A DNA stretch of 18,458 nt from Bacteroidia bacterium. GTDB lineage: Bacteria; Bacteroidota; Bacteroidia; AKYH767-A; OLB10. The translations under genes and the position numbers were made by a program. The first letter of the stretch is position 1. Each line of letters opens with the position of its first letter. The notes beneath the pieces are model-generated. The model was not told the DNA's origin. It saw nothing but the letters and a program-made list of their open reading frames with translations, and ran no database searches. The stretch is taken from the NCBI GenBank assembly GCA_025450095.1, contig JANWID010000134.1, positions 1-18,458 on the forward strand, written 5' to 3'. Positions 1 to 6,825 of this stretch are shown in pieces.

Positions 1-283
1 AGGAGCTTCCCCCAATCGTATTCTGCCATTGTATAGAGCCTAATGAATCAGTTTTAACTATCCAGTAATCATCTGCGCCAAGATTGTTCTCCGTTTTATC
101 CCCCGAAATGTTTGAAATGGAATTTCCACCCAGAATATATCCTCCGTCAGAAGTATGTTGAATGGAACGAAGAAAATCAAAATTGCTTCCCCCAATGGTA
201 TTTTGCCATTCAATTACCTGTCCTGTGGCAAAAGATGACAAAAGGCAAATTGCAGCGGAAACCTGGAGTATGCGTTTATTCAT
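1..283 (-). CDS. WQNTIGG-repeat secreted protein, N-terminal part (runs off left edge)
   Basis: Only the first ~94 codons are in the window; the gene continues beyond base 1. The ATG at 283-281 (MNKRI...) opens a clear signal peptide with a hydrophobic core (VSAAICLLSSF) ending near Gln22, followed by VIEWQNTIGG. One complete 60-residue repeat (bases 217-38) carries SDGGYILGG, NISGDKTEN and DYWIVKTD blocks, and a second begins at IQWQNTIGG. These blocks match those of the gene at 408-3083, so this is a tandem paralog. Sequence around the first WQNTIGG (184-222) is almost identical to 2991-3030 in that gene. By family analogy the missing part should hold more repeats and a T9SS sorting domain, but this is inference. 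Role: probably an exported beta-propeller-like surface protein of unknown ligand. Confidence 0.85.
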   Translation of the reverse strand, partial: MNKRILQVSAAICLLSSFATGQVIEWQNTIGGSNFDFLRSIQHTSDGGYILGGNSISNISGDKTENNLGADDYWIVKTDSLGSIQWQNTIGGSS

Positions 284-340
284 TTGATGGGCTATCAAGC
301 AGAAGGTAGGCTATCTAAAAAGACGATGTGGAGATGGAGA

Positions 341-364
341 GGGTTGCAGGGAAAATGTCAACCC
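341..364 (-). terminator. Weak stem-loop downstream of the 408-3083 gene
   Basis: GGGTTG (341-346) pairs with CAACCC (359-364) around a 12-nt loop, 44 bases past the stop of the minus-strand gene ending at 408. There is no U-tract, so termination is only a guess. Confidence 0.2.
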
Positions 365-407
365 CATATCTTCAATCGTTATTCACTCCTATATGATTGA
401 CTACAGC

Positions 408-3083
408 TCAATGCTCAATGATAAACTTCGTCCTTGAAACCCTGTCGTCTGACTGCCATTCCACAAAGTATATCCCACCTAATAAGTCTGAAACATCCAA
501 AGTGAGCGTTTGGGGTGAAAGTTCAGGACGAATCAACCTGACAGTCCGGCCCGAAATGTCGGTGACGCGGAGCAGACTGCAACCAGGCGACATCAAGTTG
601 CTTTGAATGGTGACGATCCCTGTGGTAGGATTAGGAAAGAGTCGGAGTTCATTTGTGTGTGCAGCAACCATTGGTAATCCCGTATATAATACCACTTCTG
701 TTATCGCAGTATTGGTAATCACCGGTGCATTAAAATCGAAATAAATCGCAGCAAAGTTTGTAATGGAGTCGCCCAGGACCACCGATGATTTTGGTTTGAT
801 GCGGTAGCGGACAAACCCGTGACTTGCTGGTTCGTTGATGTTGCTATCGGGAAGCAGGATATTGTCGAACTTAAATTGCATGTTCCGCTCCCAGGGAATC
901 CAGGAAAGATTGACCGGATGTGAGGAGGCAACATACTCGATGGATGACAGTTCTAGCAAATTAGTGTCAATCGGATTCAAGATGTTTACGGTGAATGCCG
1001 TGTCGTTGCCGGTATTCTGGAAGCGGATGATATACTCAAGGAAAGGTGGATTGGGAAACTGGTTGGTGAATAATGTATCCTCATTCACTAAAATATCATT
1101 AGGATCATAGCTACCAACTGTGAAAACTTCCCAAGACGAATAATTGCAGCTGGTATCGGCATCGCCTGCGATGGGTTCAATCTGTGCCCCTGAATTGATC
1201 GATGTTCCAATAGGTGTCGTTGCATTTACATTTACGGTTACCAGAATACTTCCAACCTGAAATGGAGCCAGTGGTCCGAAATTCCAAACCATTGAATCAA
1301 TGGTTACAGTGCTTGCATTAGGTGAAGCGGAGATAAAACTGACATCATCATCAGGAAAGAAAATAACTGTGGGGCTTAATGTGGTAGTTCCTACATTTTC
1401 ATAAGTGATCAAGTAGCTTGCATTCATTCCGGCACGGAAACGACCTGGTGTAATAGTTACACATAAGTCATTAAATATGCCGGTTGGCTGAAATGCAAAA
1501 TCATTTAGGCTGTCGGTTTGTTGAATACCGGTAAAATTGGCGCTGTATGCCAGTGGTAAAGAAGTATAATAATTTGATAAGCTGGGAGAAACCGAAAAAT
1601 TCCCTGAACCAAGAACTGAAATATAATAATTTCCGATTTGTGATGAAAAGCTGAAGCTACTGGTATTGCTTTCTATCACCTGTTTATTTACAACAGGTAG
1701 TTCGCCGGCATCTTGGATGCCGTTATTATTTGTATCAATAAATAATTTGCCAGTAATCAAGTTGTACTGATCTGTAACCTTAATTAACCAGAAATCTTCC
1801 TGGCCATTGCTGTTTTCCGTTTTATCGCCTGAAATGTTTGACCACGAATATCCACCCAAAATAAAACTTCCGTTAGCGGTGAGCTGAATAGCCCCGCGGT
1901 AATCATCATCACTTCCCCCGAAAGTGTTCTGCCATTGTACAGCACCAGAGATATCGGTTTTTACTATCCAGTAATCCCAAACTCCATTGCTGTTTTCCGA
2001 TTTATCACCCGAAATGTCTGAATAAGACTGCCCACCTAAAATATAACCCCCATCATTGGTTTGCTCAATGGAAGTGAGTTGATCATATTGATTTCCTCCG
2101 ATTGTATTCTGCCACTGTATATTGCCTAATGCATCTGTTTTAACGATCCAATAATCAAACTGTCCAATGCAGTTTTCTATTTTATCTCCTGAAATGTTTG
2201 ACCGGGAATATCCACCTAAAATAAATCCCCCGTCACTGGTTTGCTGCATGGAAACGAGAATATCAGCATCATTGCCCCCAATGGTATTCTGCCATTGGAT
2301 ATCACCTGAAGAATCAGTTTTTACCATCCAGTAATCTTCCCCGCCATAACAGTTTTCTGTTTTATCACCTGAAATATTTGAATTGGAATATCCGACCAAA
2401 ATATAACCTCCGTCAGAAGTTTGCTCAATAGAAGCAAGTTTATCTTCAAGATTTCCCCCGATTGTATTTTGCCATTGGATGATGCCTGCAGTATCGGTTT
2501 TTATAATCCAATAATCCCAGATGCCAATGCAATTTTCTGTTTTGTCGCCTGAAATGTTTGACATGGAATATCCGGCTAAAATATATCCCCCGTCCGTGGT
2601 TTGCTTTATGGAATTAAGATAATCATCCTCATTTCCTCCGATTGTATTTTGCCATTGTATGTTGCCCAATGCATCAGTTTTGATAATCCAATAATCAAGC
2701 AATCCAATACAGTTTTCAGTTTTATCACCTGAAATCATTGAATTGGAATATCCGCCCAAAATAAACCCCCCGTCGGCAGTTTGCTCAATAGATGTCGGAA
2801 TTTCAGTAAAATTACCCCCAATGGTATTCTGCCACTGTATTACTCCTGATGAATCGGTTTTTACGATCCAGTAATCGTAAGCGCCAATGCTATTTTCCGT
2901 TTTATCGCCTGAAATATTTGACTTGGACTGTCCGCACAAAATATAACCTCCGTCAACGGTTTGCTGGATGGAATAAAGTCGATCATCATCGCTTCCCCCA
3001 ATGGTATTTTGCCATTCGATTACCTGGGCGTGTAAAGAAAACTTGTAGGAAAAAAACAAAAGCAAAATACAAAGCCTCTTCAT
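408..3083 (-). CDS. T9SS-secreted protein with seven 60-residue WQNTIGG repeats, DUF11/DUF7619-like domains and sorting domain
   Basis: An 891-residue exported protein of unknown ligand. A signal peptide (1-20, ending HAQ) leads into seven repeats of exactly 60 residues (21-440), each running x-IxWQNTIGG, then SIxQTxDGGYILGGYS, SNISGDKTEN, and DYWIVKTD. Seven blades of this size suggest a seven-bladed beta-propeller (inference). Residues ~443-535 form an SdrD_B/prealbumin-like module with a D-x-N-x-N-G-I-x-D calcium-type loop (450-459). Residues ~536-650 resemble a DUF11-type beta-sandwich. Residues ~657-797 (SYDPND, EYIIRFQNTGNDTAF, IYFDFNAPV) match the DUF7619 type often found before T9SS sorting domains. 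Residues ~812-891 (LFPNPTTG ... GGIYFVEW) are a type A sorting domain, predicting outer-membrane export and surface attachment or release. It neighbours a paralog on its 3' side and is divergent from the HTH/Fic cassette. Confidence 0.93.
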   Translation of the reverse strand: MKRLCILLLFFSYKFSLHAQVIEWQNTIGGSDDDRLYSIQQTVDGGYILCGQSKSNISGDKTENSIGAYDYWIVKTDSSGVIQWQNTIGGNFTEIPTSIEQTADGGFILGGYSNSMISGDKTENCIGLLDYWIIKTDALGNIQWQNTIGGNEDDYLNSIKQTTDGGYILAGYSMSNISGDKTENCIGIWDYWIIKTDTAGIIQWQNTIGGNLEDKLASIEQTSDGGYILVGYSNSNISGDKTENCYGGEDYWMVKTDSSGDIQWQNTIGGNDADILVSMQQTSDGGFILGGYSRSNISGDKIENCIGQFDYWIVKTDALGNIQWQNTIGGNQYDQLTSIEQTNDGGYILGGQSYSDISGDKSENSNGVWDYWIVKTDISGAVQWQNTFGGSDDDYRGAIQLTANGSFILGGYSWSNISGDKTENSNGQEDFWLIKVTDQYNLITGKLFIDTNNNGIQDAGELPVVNKQVIESNTSSFSFSSQIGNYYISVLGSGNFSVSPSLSNYYTSLPLAYSANFTGIQQTDSLNDFAFQPTGIFNDLCVTITPGRFRAGMNASYLITYENVGTTTLSPTVIFFPDDDVSFISASPNASTVTIDSMVWNFGPLAPFQVGSILVTVNVNATTPIGTSINSGAQIEPIAGDADTSCNYSSWEVFTVGSYDPNDILVNEDTLFTNQFPNPPFLEYIIRFQNTGNDTAFTVNILNPIDTNLLELSSIEYVASSHPVNLSWIPWERNMQFKFDNILLPDSNINEPASHGFVRYRIKPKSSVVLGDSITNFAAIYFDFNAPVITNTAITEVVLYTGLPMVAAHTNELRLFPNPTTGIVTIQSNLMSPGCSLLRVTDISGRTVRLIRPELSPQTLTLDVSDLLGGIYFVEWQSDDRVSRTKFIIEH
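1764..3023 (-). repeat. Seven in-frame 180-bp coding repeats
   Basis: Residues 21-440 of the surface protein are seven units with a fixed 60-residue (180-bp) period and no indels. WQNTIGG recurs at residues 24, 84, 144, 204, 264, 324 and 384 (the last as WQNTFGG). The final unit is the most divergent (LTANGSFILGG, FWLIKVTD), as expected for an edge repeat. DNA similarity between units is high, which favours unequal crossover or gene conversion. Confidence 0.93.
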
Positions 3084-3251
3084 AAGCGAGTGGGTTGATT
3101 ATTTAAATGTATGAAATCCTTTGAGATAAATAAACTTTACAAAACAACTGTAATTACCACCATTTATTAATCGGTAATACCAACCAGAAAATTGATCCTT
3201 ACAAACTGTAGCTAAGCGAACCTTGAATTTGGCAAATTCCTAAATTGAACT

Positions 3252-3333
3252 GTCAAGATATATGTTTACTTTATTACTTATTTGTCAAGATATCTCATTA
3301 CATTTGTGGTGGTTTATCAAGGCATAACTTTAC
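3252..3333 (+). promoter_or_regulatory. Three phased dyad operator sites upstream of the HTH/Fic cassette
   Basis: Three 18-bp sites start at 3252, 3284 and 3316, exactly 32 bp apart (about three helical turns). TGTCAAGATAT is perfect at 3251-3261 and 3283-3293 and 8/11 at 3315-3325; all three have TTAC at the same offset, giving the form GTCAAGATATnnnnTTAC. Each is an imperfect dyad: 7, 6 and 5 of 9 symmetric pairs match for sites 1, 2 and 3. Site 2 overlaps the candidate -7 element, and site 3 ends 6 bases before the ATG. This is what an autorepressing dimeric HTH protein would bind; the binding protein is inferred to be the product of 3340-3798. Confidence 0.6.
3281..3306 (+). promoter_or_regulatory. 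Candidate Bacteroidota promoter for the HTH/Fic cassette
   Basis: TACATTTG (3299-3306) matches the Bacteroidota -7 consensus TAnnTTTG. A TTTG at 3281-3284 could be the -33 element, but the 14-nt gap is shorter than usual. Operator site 2 covers this interval, so binding there should block transcription. Confidence 0.4.
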
Positions 3334-3339
3334 TTAAAA

Positions 3340-3798
3340 ATGGGCAATAAATTACTACAAATTCAACAATTGAATAGTAAACTGCTAGATTTCAAGTCTT
3401 TAGAACGATTTGTGCCTCCCCCAACGGGTTGGACAAAGGCAATTCGAACTGCAATAGGAATGAGTCTATTGCAACTGGGTAAAAGACTGTCCATTACAAA
3501 ACAAGGGGTACAGGATATTGAACGACGGGAAAAAGACGGCTCAATCACCATTAAAGGATTACGGGAAGTTGCGAATGCCTTAGACATGCAATTGGTGTAT
3601 GGTTTTGTGCCAAAAGATGAAAGTTTAGAAATGATGATTGATCGCAAAGCAAAAGAACTGGCCACCAAAATTGTGTTGCGTACTTCAAACACCATGAAAC
3701 TTGAAGACCAGGAAAATACGAAACAGCGTATTGAAAAAGCCATTCAGGAAAGAGTAATTGCCATTAAAAATGAAATGCCAAAAGCCCTATGGGATTAG
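3340..3798 (+). CDS. Mobile mystery protein A, HTH (Xre-like) regulator
   Basis: A 152-residue protein matching the mobile mystery protein A family (TIGR02612 type), always seen paired with protein B. Residues ~28-92 (PPTGWTKAIRTAIGMS, QLGKRLSITKQGVQDIERRE, ITIKGLREVANALDMQLVY) form the family's characteristic helix-turn-helix, with the recognition helix around TKQGVQDIE. Residues 95-150 are a charged, mostly helical tail that could dimerise or contact the partner. The gene overlaps the next by 10 bp in a different frame, so translation is probably coupled. Three phased dyads lie just upstream, suggesting autoregulation. It likely acts as DNA-binding regulator, and possibly antitoxin, of the Fic partner. 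I do not see the canonical [S/T]xxxE[G/N] Fic-inhibitory motif in it, so direct inhibition by that route is not supported. Confidence 0.88.
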   Translation: MGNKLLQIQQLNSKLLDFKSLERFVPPPTGWTKAIRTAIGMSLLQLGKRLSITKQGVQDIERREKDGSITIKGLREVANALDMQLVYGFVPKDESLEMMIDRKAKELATKIVLRTSNTMKLEDQENTKQRIEKAIQERVIAIKNEMPKALWD

Positions 3799-4385
3799 AT
3801 TTAGATTTCATTGAAGGGCAAACGCCTCTGGATGAAGAAGAGAAAGAAGGATTTCTTATTCCTTCCATAACAACTCGTGGTGAATTAAATGAATTTGAAC
3901 AACAGAATATTGAACAAGCAATTCAATGGTCGCTAAGCCGCTCATTTAAATCAAATACGATTTTTACTGAAGAGTTTATACAAGCCTTGCATAAACGTAT
4001 GTATGGCAATATATGGGAGTGGGCAGGAGAGTTTCGTAAAACTGATAAAAATATTGGGGTTGATAAATGGCAAATACCAACACTGTTACGACAACTATTG
4101 GATGATGTAAGATTTTGGTATACCAACAAAACATATAGTCCGGATGAATTAACCATTCGATTCAAGCACCGCCTGGTAAGCATTCATTGCTTTTCAAATG
4201 GTAACGGCCGGCATAGCCGCTTAATGGCAGATATTATAATTGAAAAAATATTTAATCAGCCCGTCTTCTCCTGGGGAGCGGCCAATTTGGTAAAACAGGG
4301 CGACCCAAGAACAGCATACCTTGTTGCCATTAAAGCTGCCGACAACGGAAATATAATACCACTGATGACTTTTGCCAGGGCATAA
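3789..4385 (+). CDS. Mobile mystery protein B, Fic-domain protein
   Basis: A 198-residue Fic-family protein of the mobile mystery protein B type (TIGR02613). Residues ~60-90 carry the family block MYGNIWEWAGEFRKTDKNIGV. The active-site loop at 133-144 reads HCFSNGNGRHSR: the catalytic His133, the phosphate-binding GNGR and the last Arg144 are present, but the position that is normally Asp/Glu (a metal ligand in AMP-transferring Fic proteins) is Asn137. Fic enzymes generally move AMP or a related group from a nucleotide to a hydroxyl side chain; the target here is unknown. The start ATG lies inside the last codons of the HTH gene (10-bp overlap). The pair resembles a toxin-antitoxin or mobile regulatory cassette. 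It lies on the opposite strand to the flanking surface-protein gene, in keeping with insertion. Confidence 0.9.
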   Translation: MGLDLDFIEGQTPLDEEEKEGFLIPSITTRGELNEFEQQNIEQAIQWSLSRSFKSNTIFTEEFIQALHKRMYGNIWEWAGEFRKTDKNIGVDKWQIPTLLRQLLDDVRFWYTNKTYSPDELTIRFKHRLVSIHCFSNGNGRHSRLMADIIIEKIFNQPVFSWGAANLVKQGDPRTAYLVAIKAADNGNIIPLMTFARA

Positions 4386-4397
4386 CCAAAAGGAGGA

Positions 4398-4433
4398 GTG
4401 AACTATTCCGCCGCAGAGCAGCGGAGAATTCAC
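4398..4433 (+). terminator. Stem-loop just after the Fic gene
   Basis: GTGAA (4398-4402) pairs with TTCAC (4429-4433), and TCCGC (4407-4411) with GCGGA (4421-4425) inside it, beginning 13 bases after the Fic stop. There is no U-run; it could be an RNA-stabilising 3' hairpin rather than a terminator. Confidence 0.35.
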
Positions 4434-4532
4434 CCTGAGAGATTAAGGACAGCAAGCCAGATTTAAAAATTAAACGCGAAACTCATTTCACAACCGAAGC
4501 TATTAATTAGTATCCTCTTCATTGTTCATTTT

Positions 4533-4562
4533 AGAGCAAGCAACTGTACAAGGCTCTTTTTT
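4533..4562 (+). terminator. Candidate intrinsic terminator after the HTH/Fic cassette
   Basis: AGAGC (4533-4537) can pair with GCTCT (4553-4557), followed immediately by a run of six T. The stem is short and the loop long (15 nt), so support is modest. It lies between the Fic gene and the candidate promoter of the next operon. Confidence 0.35.
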
Positions 4563-4564
4563 CA

Positions 4565-4572
4565 TACCTTTG
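4565..4572 (+). promoter_or_regulatory. Candidate -7 element for the DGPF/sigma operon
   Basis: TACCTTTG fits TAnnTTTG and lies 106 bases before the first ATG of the operon. I found no convincing TTTG -33 partner at the usual distance, so this is tentative. Confidence 0.35.
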
Positions 4573-4678
4573 AATACCACCCAATTATAAAATATTTTTC
4601 ATGGGGTGTCCAAATCCTGGCGAGGCATTCGTCATGATGGTGTAATTCAAAAAGTAATAACCTTAAAAATCAAAAGCA

Positions 4679-5074
4679 ATGAATCAGTTCATGTTAATTT
4701 TCAGAAAGTCGATGGGTGACAGCAACGAAAAACCTACCGCAGAACAAATGCAAGCCATGTTAACCAGCTGGCAAAAATGGATCTCCGGTATTTCACGCCA
4801 GGGAAAATATGTCGACACCAACCGGTTGTTTCCCGAAGGAGGAAAAACTATCAGTCCGGGGAATGTGGTTACTGATGGACCGTATGCCGAAGGAAAAGAA
4901 ATGGTAGGTGGCTACCTGGTTGTTAAATCCGCCAGTTTGAATGAAGCAGTGGAGTTGGCAAAATCGTGCCCCGCGCTGACGTATGGTGGAATTGTTGAGG
5001 TACGCCCCGTTATGTCCATCGATCACAATCCAGAATCGGCTACGTTCCTGAGTGAAGTGGCTTATGCATCCTAA
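4679..5074 (+). CDS. YCII/DGPF-domain protein 1
   Basis: A 131-residue cytoplasmic protein of the YCII-related (DGPF) family. It opens with the beta strand QFMLIFR and has a helical W-x-x-W-I segment (~31-38). The family signature VTDGPYAEGKEMVGGYLVV spans residues ~64-82, followed by the AVELAKSCP helix and the IVEVRPV strand. Biochemical function of the family is unknown. It is first in a three-gene operon whose last gene is an ECF42-type sigma factor; such sigma factors are known to be encoded with DGPF proteins, which are often their regulated targets or partners. It is a paralog of the next gene, with a C-terminal extension of about 20 residues (HNPESATFLSEVAYAS) that the next gene lacks. 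Confidence 0.92.
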   Translation: MNQFMLIFRKSMGDSNEKPTAEQMQAMLTSWQKWISGISRQGKYVDTNRLFPEGGKTISPGNVVTDGPYAEGKEMVGGYLVVKSASLNEAVELAKSCPALTYGGIVEVRPVMSIDHNPESATFLSEVAYAS

Positions 5075-5101
5075 GTACTAACCCTCTAAAAATAAAATCA
5101 G

Positions 5102-5452
5102 ATGAAAGAGTTTCTCTTTTTATTCAGGGGTGGCGATGGAAAATCGCTGCAGCAGTCGCCGGAAAAATGGCAGGCACATATGCAAAAGTGGATGCAGTGG
5201 ATGAACGGACTGAGCGAAAACGGACAGCTGGTAAATGCACAACCATTGCAGCAATCGGGACGCAAAGTGCAGGGAACCAAAAAAGTGGTGACCGACGGAC
5301 CCTTCATGGAAGGCAAGGAAATGGTGGGGGGATACCTTTTGTGTAAAGCGGACGATTATTCCCAAGCGGTAGAAATCTCCAAAGGATGCCCGATACTCGA
5401 GTTCAGCGACGGTTCCGTTGAAGTGCGTGAACTTGGGGAAATGAATATGTAA
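5102..5452 (+). CDS. YCII/DGPF-domain protein 2
   Basis: A 116-residue YCII-related protein, paralog of the preceding gene and starting 27 bases after its stop. KEFLFLFRGGDG begins the fold; the signature VTDGPFMEGKEMVGGYLL lies at ~63-80, followed by an AVEISKGCP helix and the VEVREL strand. Its TAA stop (5450-5452) directly abuts the TTG start of the sigma factor, a spacing that suggests translational coupling and fixed stoichiometry. Its role is unknown: family members are small ferredoxin-fold-like dimers, and the genetic link to ECF42 sigma factors is established knowledge. The pair of DGPF genes presumably arose by tandem duplication. Confidence 0.92.
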   Translation: MKEFLFLFRGGDGKSLQQSPEKWQAHMQKWMQWMNGLSENGQLVNAQPLQQSGRKVQGTKKVVTDGPFMEGKEMVGGYLLCKADDYSQAVEISKGCPILEFSDGSVEVRELGEMNM

Positions 5453-6712
5453 TTGGAAAACATTCAGAAATTATCAGACCATCTTTTCCGTCGCGAGTCG
5501 GGGAAGATGGTTTCTGTTTTAACGCGGATTTTTGGCACGCAAAACCTGGAGCTGGCCGAAGATGTGGTGCAGGAAACTTTTATTGCTGCCATGCAAACGT
5601 GGCGCATCCGCGGTGTCCCCGACAATCCTTCTGCGTGGCTCTTTCGTTCAGCAAAAAACAAAGCCATTGATATCATCAGGAAAAATAAATTTTCGGTTGC
5701 TGTTGATTTCAGCGATCCCGAAAGGAAATTACTGCAATCGGAATACACACTCACATCGGTCATGAATAACATTTGGAAAGAAGATGCCATTGCCGACGAC
5801 CAGCTGCGAATGATGTTCGCCTGTTGCCACGAGGAGATTGCCGTGGAGAATCAGATCACACTAATATTGAAAACGCTTTGCGGATTCACAACCACTGAGA
5901 TCGCGCGTGCGTTTGTCGCATGGGAAGATACCATTTCGAAACGGCTGTACCGGAGCCGTGAATTTTTCAGGGAGAAAAAGATCCGTCCCGAATTTCCAGA
6001 TGCCAGTCAACTAAAAAATAAAATTGGTGCCGTGCTGCATTCGGTGTATCTTATTTTCAACGAAGGGTATAATTCTACACAATCATCATCTCCCATTCGA
6101 AAAGATCTTTTGGAGCAGGCCCTGTATTTGTGCGAATTGCTGTGCACCAACAAGCAAACACAGCTACCTGAAACCTATGCGGCCATGGCGCTGATGTGTT
6201 TTCATGCTGCTCGCATCGATAGCAGGCTTACGAAGGAGGGAGAAATTATCCTTCTCTCGCACCAGAACCGGAGCCTTTGGAACAGGCACATGATATTAAT
6301 CGGTAACGAGTATATGAATAAAGCCGCGTCAGGAACTGTAATCAGCACCTATCACCTGGAAGCAGCCATTGCATATGAACACTGCGTTGCCCGATCGTTT
6401 GAGAAAACCAATTGGAAGAAAATTTTGTCGTACTACGACCTGCTGGCTCAAATCCATCCCACAGCAACGGTAATGCTTAACCGGATTTCGGTGATTTACA
6501 AAATAAAGGGTGGAGAAGAAACCTTGAATGAAATTCAACAATCTCCCTGGTTACCCGAATGGGAGCGTCATTACATTTTCCACAGCCTGATGGGGGATAT
6601 TTATGCGGATAGCAACAAGGCCATTGCTAAAAAGCATTTTGAAAAGTCGATGACTCTGACAAAATCCGCCGCTGAAAAAATGTTGCTGCGGAAGAAGATT
6701 GGGGAGCTGTAA
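5453..6712 (+). CDS. ECF42/COG4941-type RNA polymerase sigma factor with C-terminal helical extension
   Basis: A 419-residue sigma factor. Region 2 is at ~10-76 (LELAEDVVQETFIAAMQTW, then DNPSAWLFRSAKNKAIDIIRK, the core-binding and -10-reading part) and region 4 at ~112-172 (LRMMFACCHEEI ... GFTTTEIARAF ... ISKRLYRSR, the helix-turn-helix). The rest is the long extension of this group: DUF6596-like (YLIFNEGY, HAARID, QNRSLWNRH) and a TPR-like tail (STYHLEAAIAYEH, HPTATVMLNR, AIAKKHFEKSMTL). No anti-sigma gene is next to it; in this group the extension is thought to control activity. The start must be the TTG at 5453, because TAA precedes it in frame and the next ATG (codon 19) would cut into region 2. 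It probably directs transcription of its own operon. Confidence 0.93.
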   Translation: MENIQKLSDHLFRRESGKMVSVLTRIFGTQNLELAEDVVQETFIAAMQTWRIRGVPDNPSAWLFRSAKNKAIDIIRKNKFSVAVDFSDPERKLLQSEYTLTSVMNNIWKEDAIADDQLRMMFACCHEEIAVENQITLILKTLCGFTTTEIARAFVAWEDTISKRLYRSREFFREKKIRPEFPDASQLKNKIGAVLHSVYLIFNEGYNSTQSSSPIRKDLLEQALYLCELLCTNKQTQLPETYAAMALMCFHAARIDSRLTKEGEIILLSHQNRSLWNRHMILIGNEYMNKAASGTVISTYHLEAAIAYEHCVARSFEKTNWKKILSYYDLLAQIHPTATVMLNRISVIYKIKGGEETLNEIQQSPWLPEWERHYIFHSLMGDIYADSNKAIAKKHFEKSMTLTKSAAEKMLLRKKIGEL

Positions 6713-6758
6713 GTTAATTTTAACGTAAGCAAGCGCACGCCCGGTATATATAATGCAA

Positions 6759-6799
6759 ATGACCGTGAGCAAGTGCTTTCGCAGACTGCTCACGGTCAT
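6759..6799. terminator. 13-bp perfect hairpin between convergent genes
   Basis: ATGACCGTGAGCA (6759-6771) is perfectly complementary to TGCTCACGGTCAT (6787-6799); the loop holds a further TGC/GCA pairing. It lies 46 bases after the sigma-factor stop and 26 bases after the end of the convergent porin gene, so it can serve both strands. No U-run follows on either strand. Confidence 0.65.
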
Positions 6800-6825
6800 G
6801 GGCGTATTTATTGGCCTATTGCTAT

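Noticed and set aside
835..1110. Plus-strand open frame inside the surface-protein gene
   Set aside because: Antisense shadow of a well-supported gene with clear domains; its translation resembles no family I know.
1764..3023. Regular 180-bp periodicity, considered as CRISPR or satellite-like repeats
   Set aside because: The period equals a 60-residue protein repeat in one continuous reading frame with codon-wise variation; there are no unique spacers.
3251..3325. TGTCAAGATAT repeats, considered as attachment-site or transposon ends
   Set aside because: Fixed 32-bp spacing, dyad symmetry and overlap with the promoter fit operators better, and there is no partner repeat at the far side of the Fic gene.
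4601..4645. A 14-codon open frame upstream of the first DGPF gene (MGCPNPGEAFVMMV)
   Set aside because: Short, with no ribosome-binding support or recognisable attenuator structure; likely chance.
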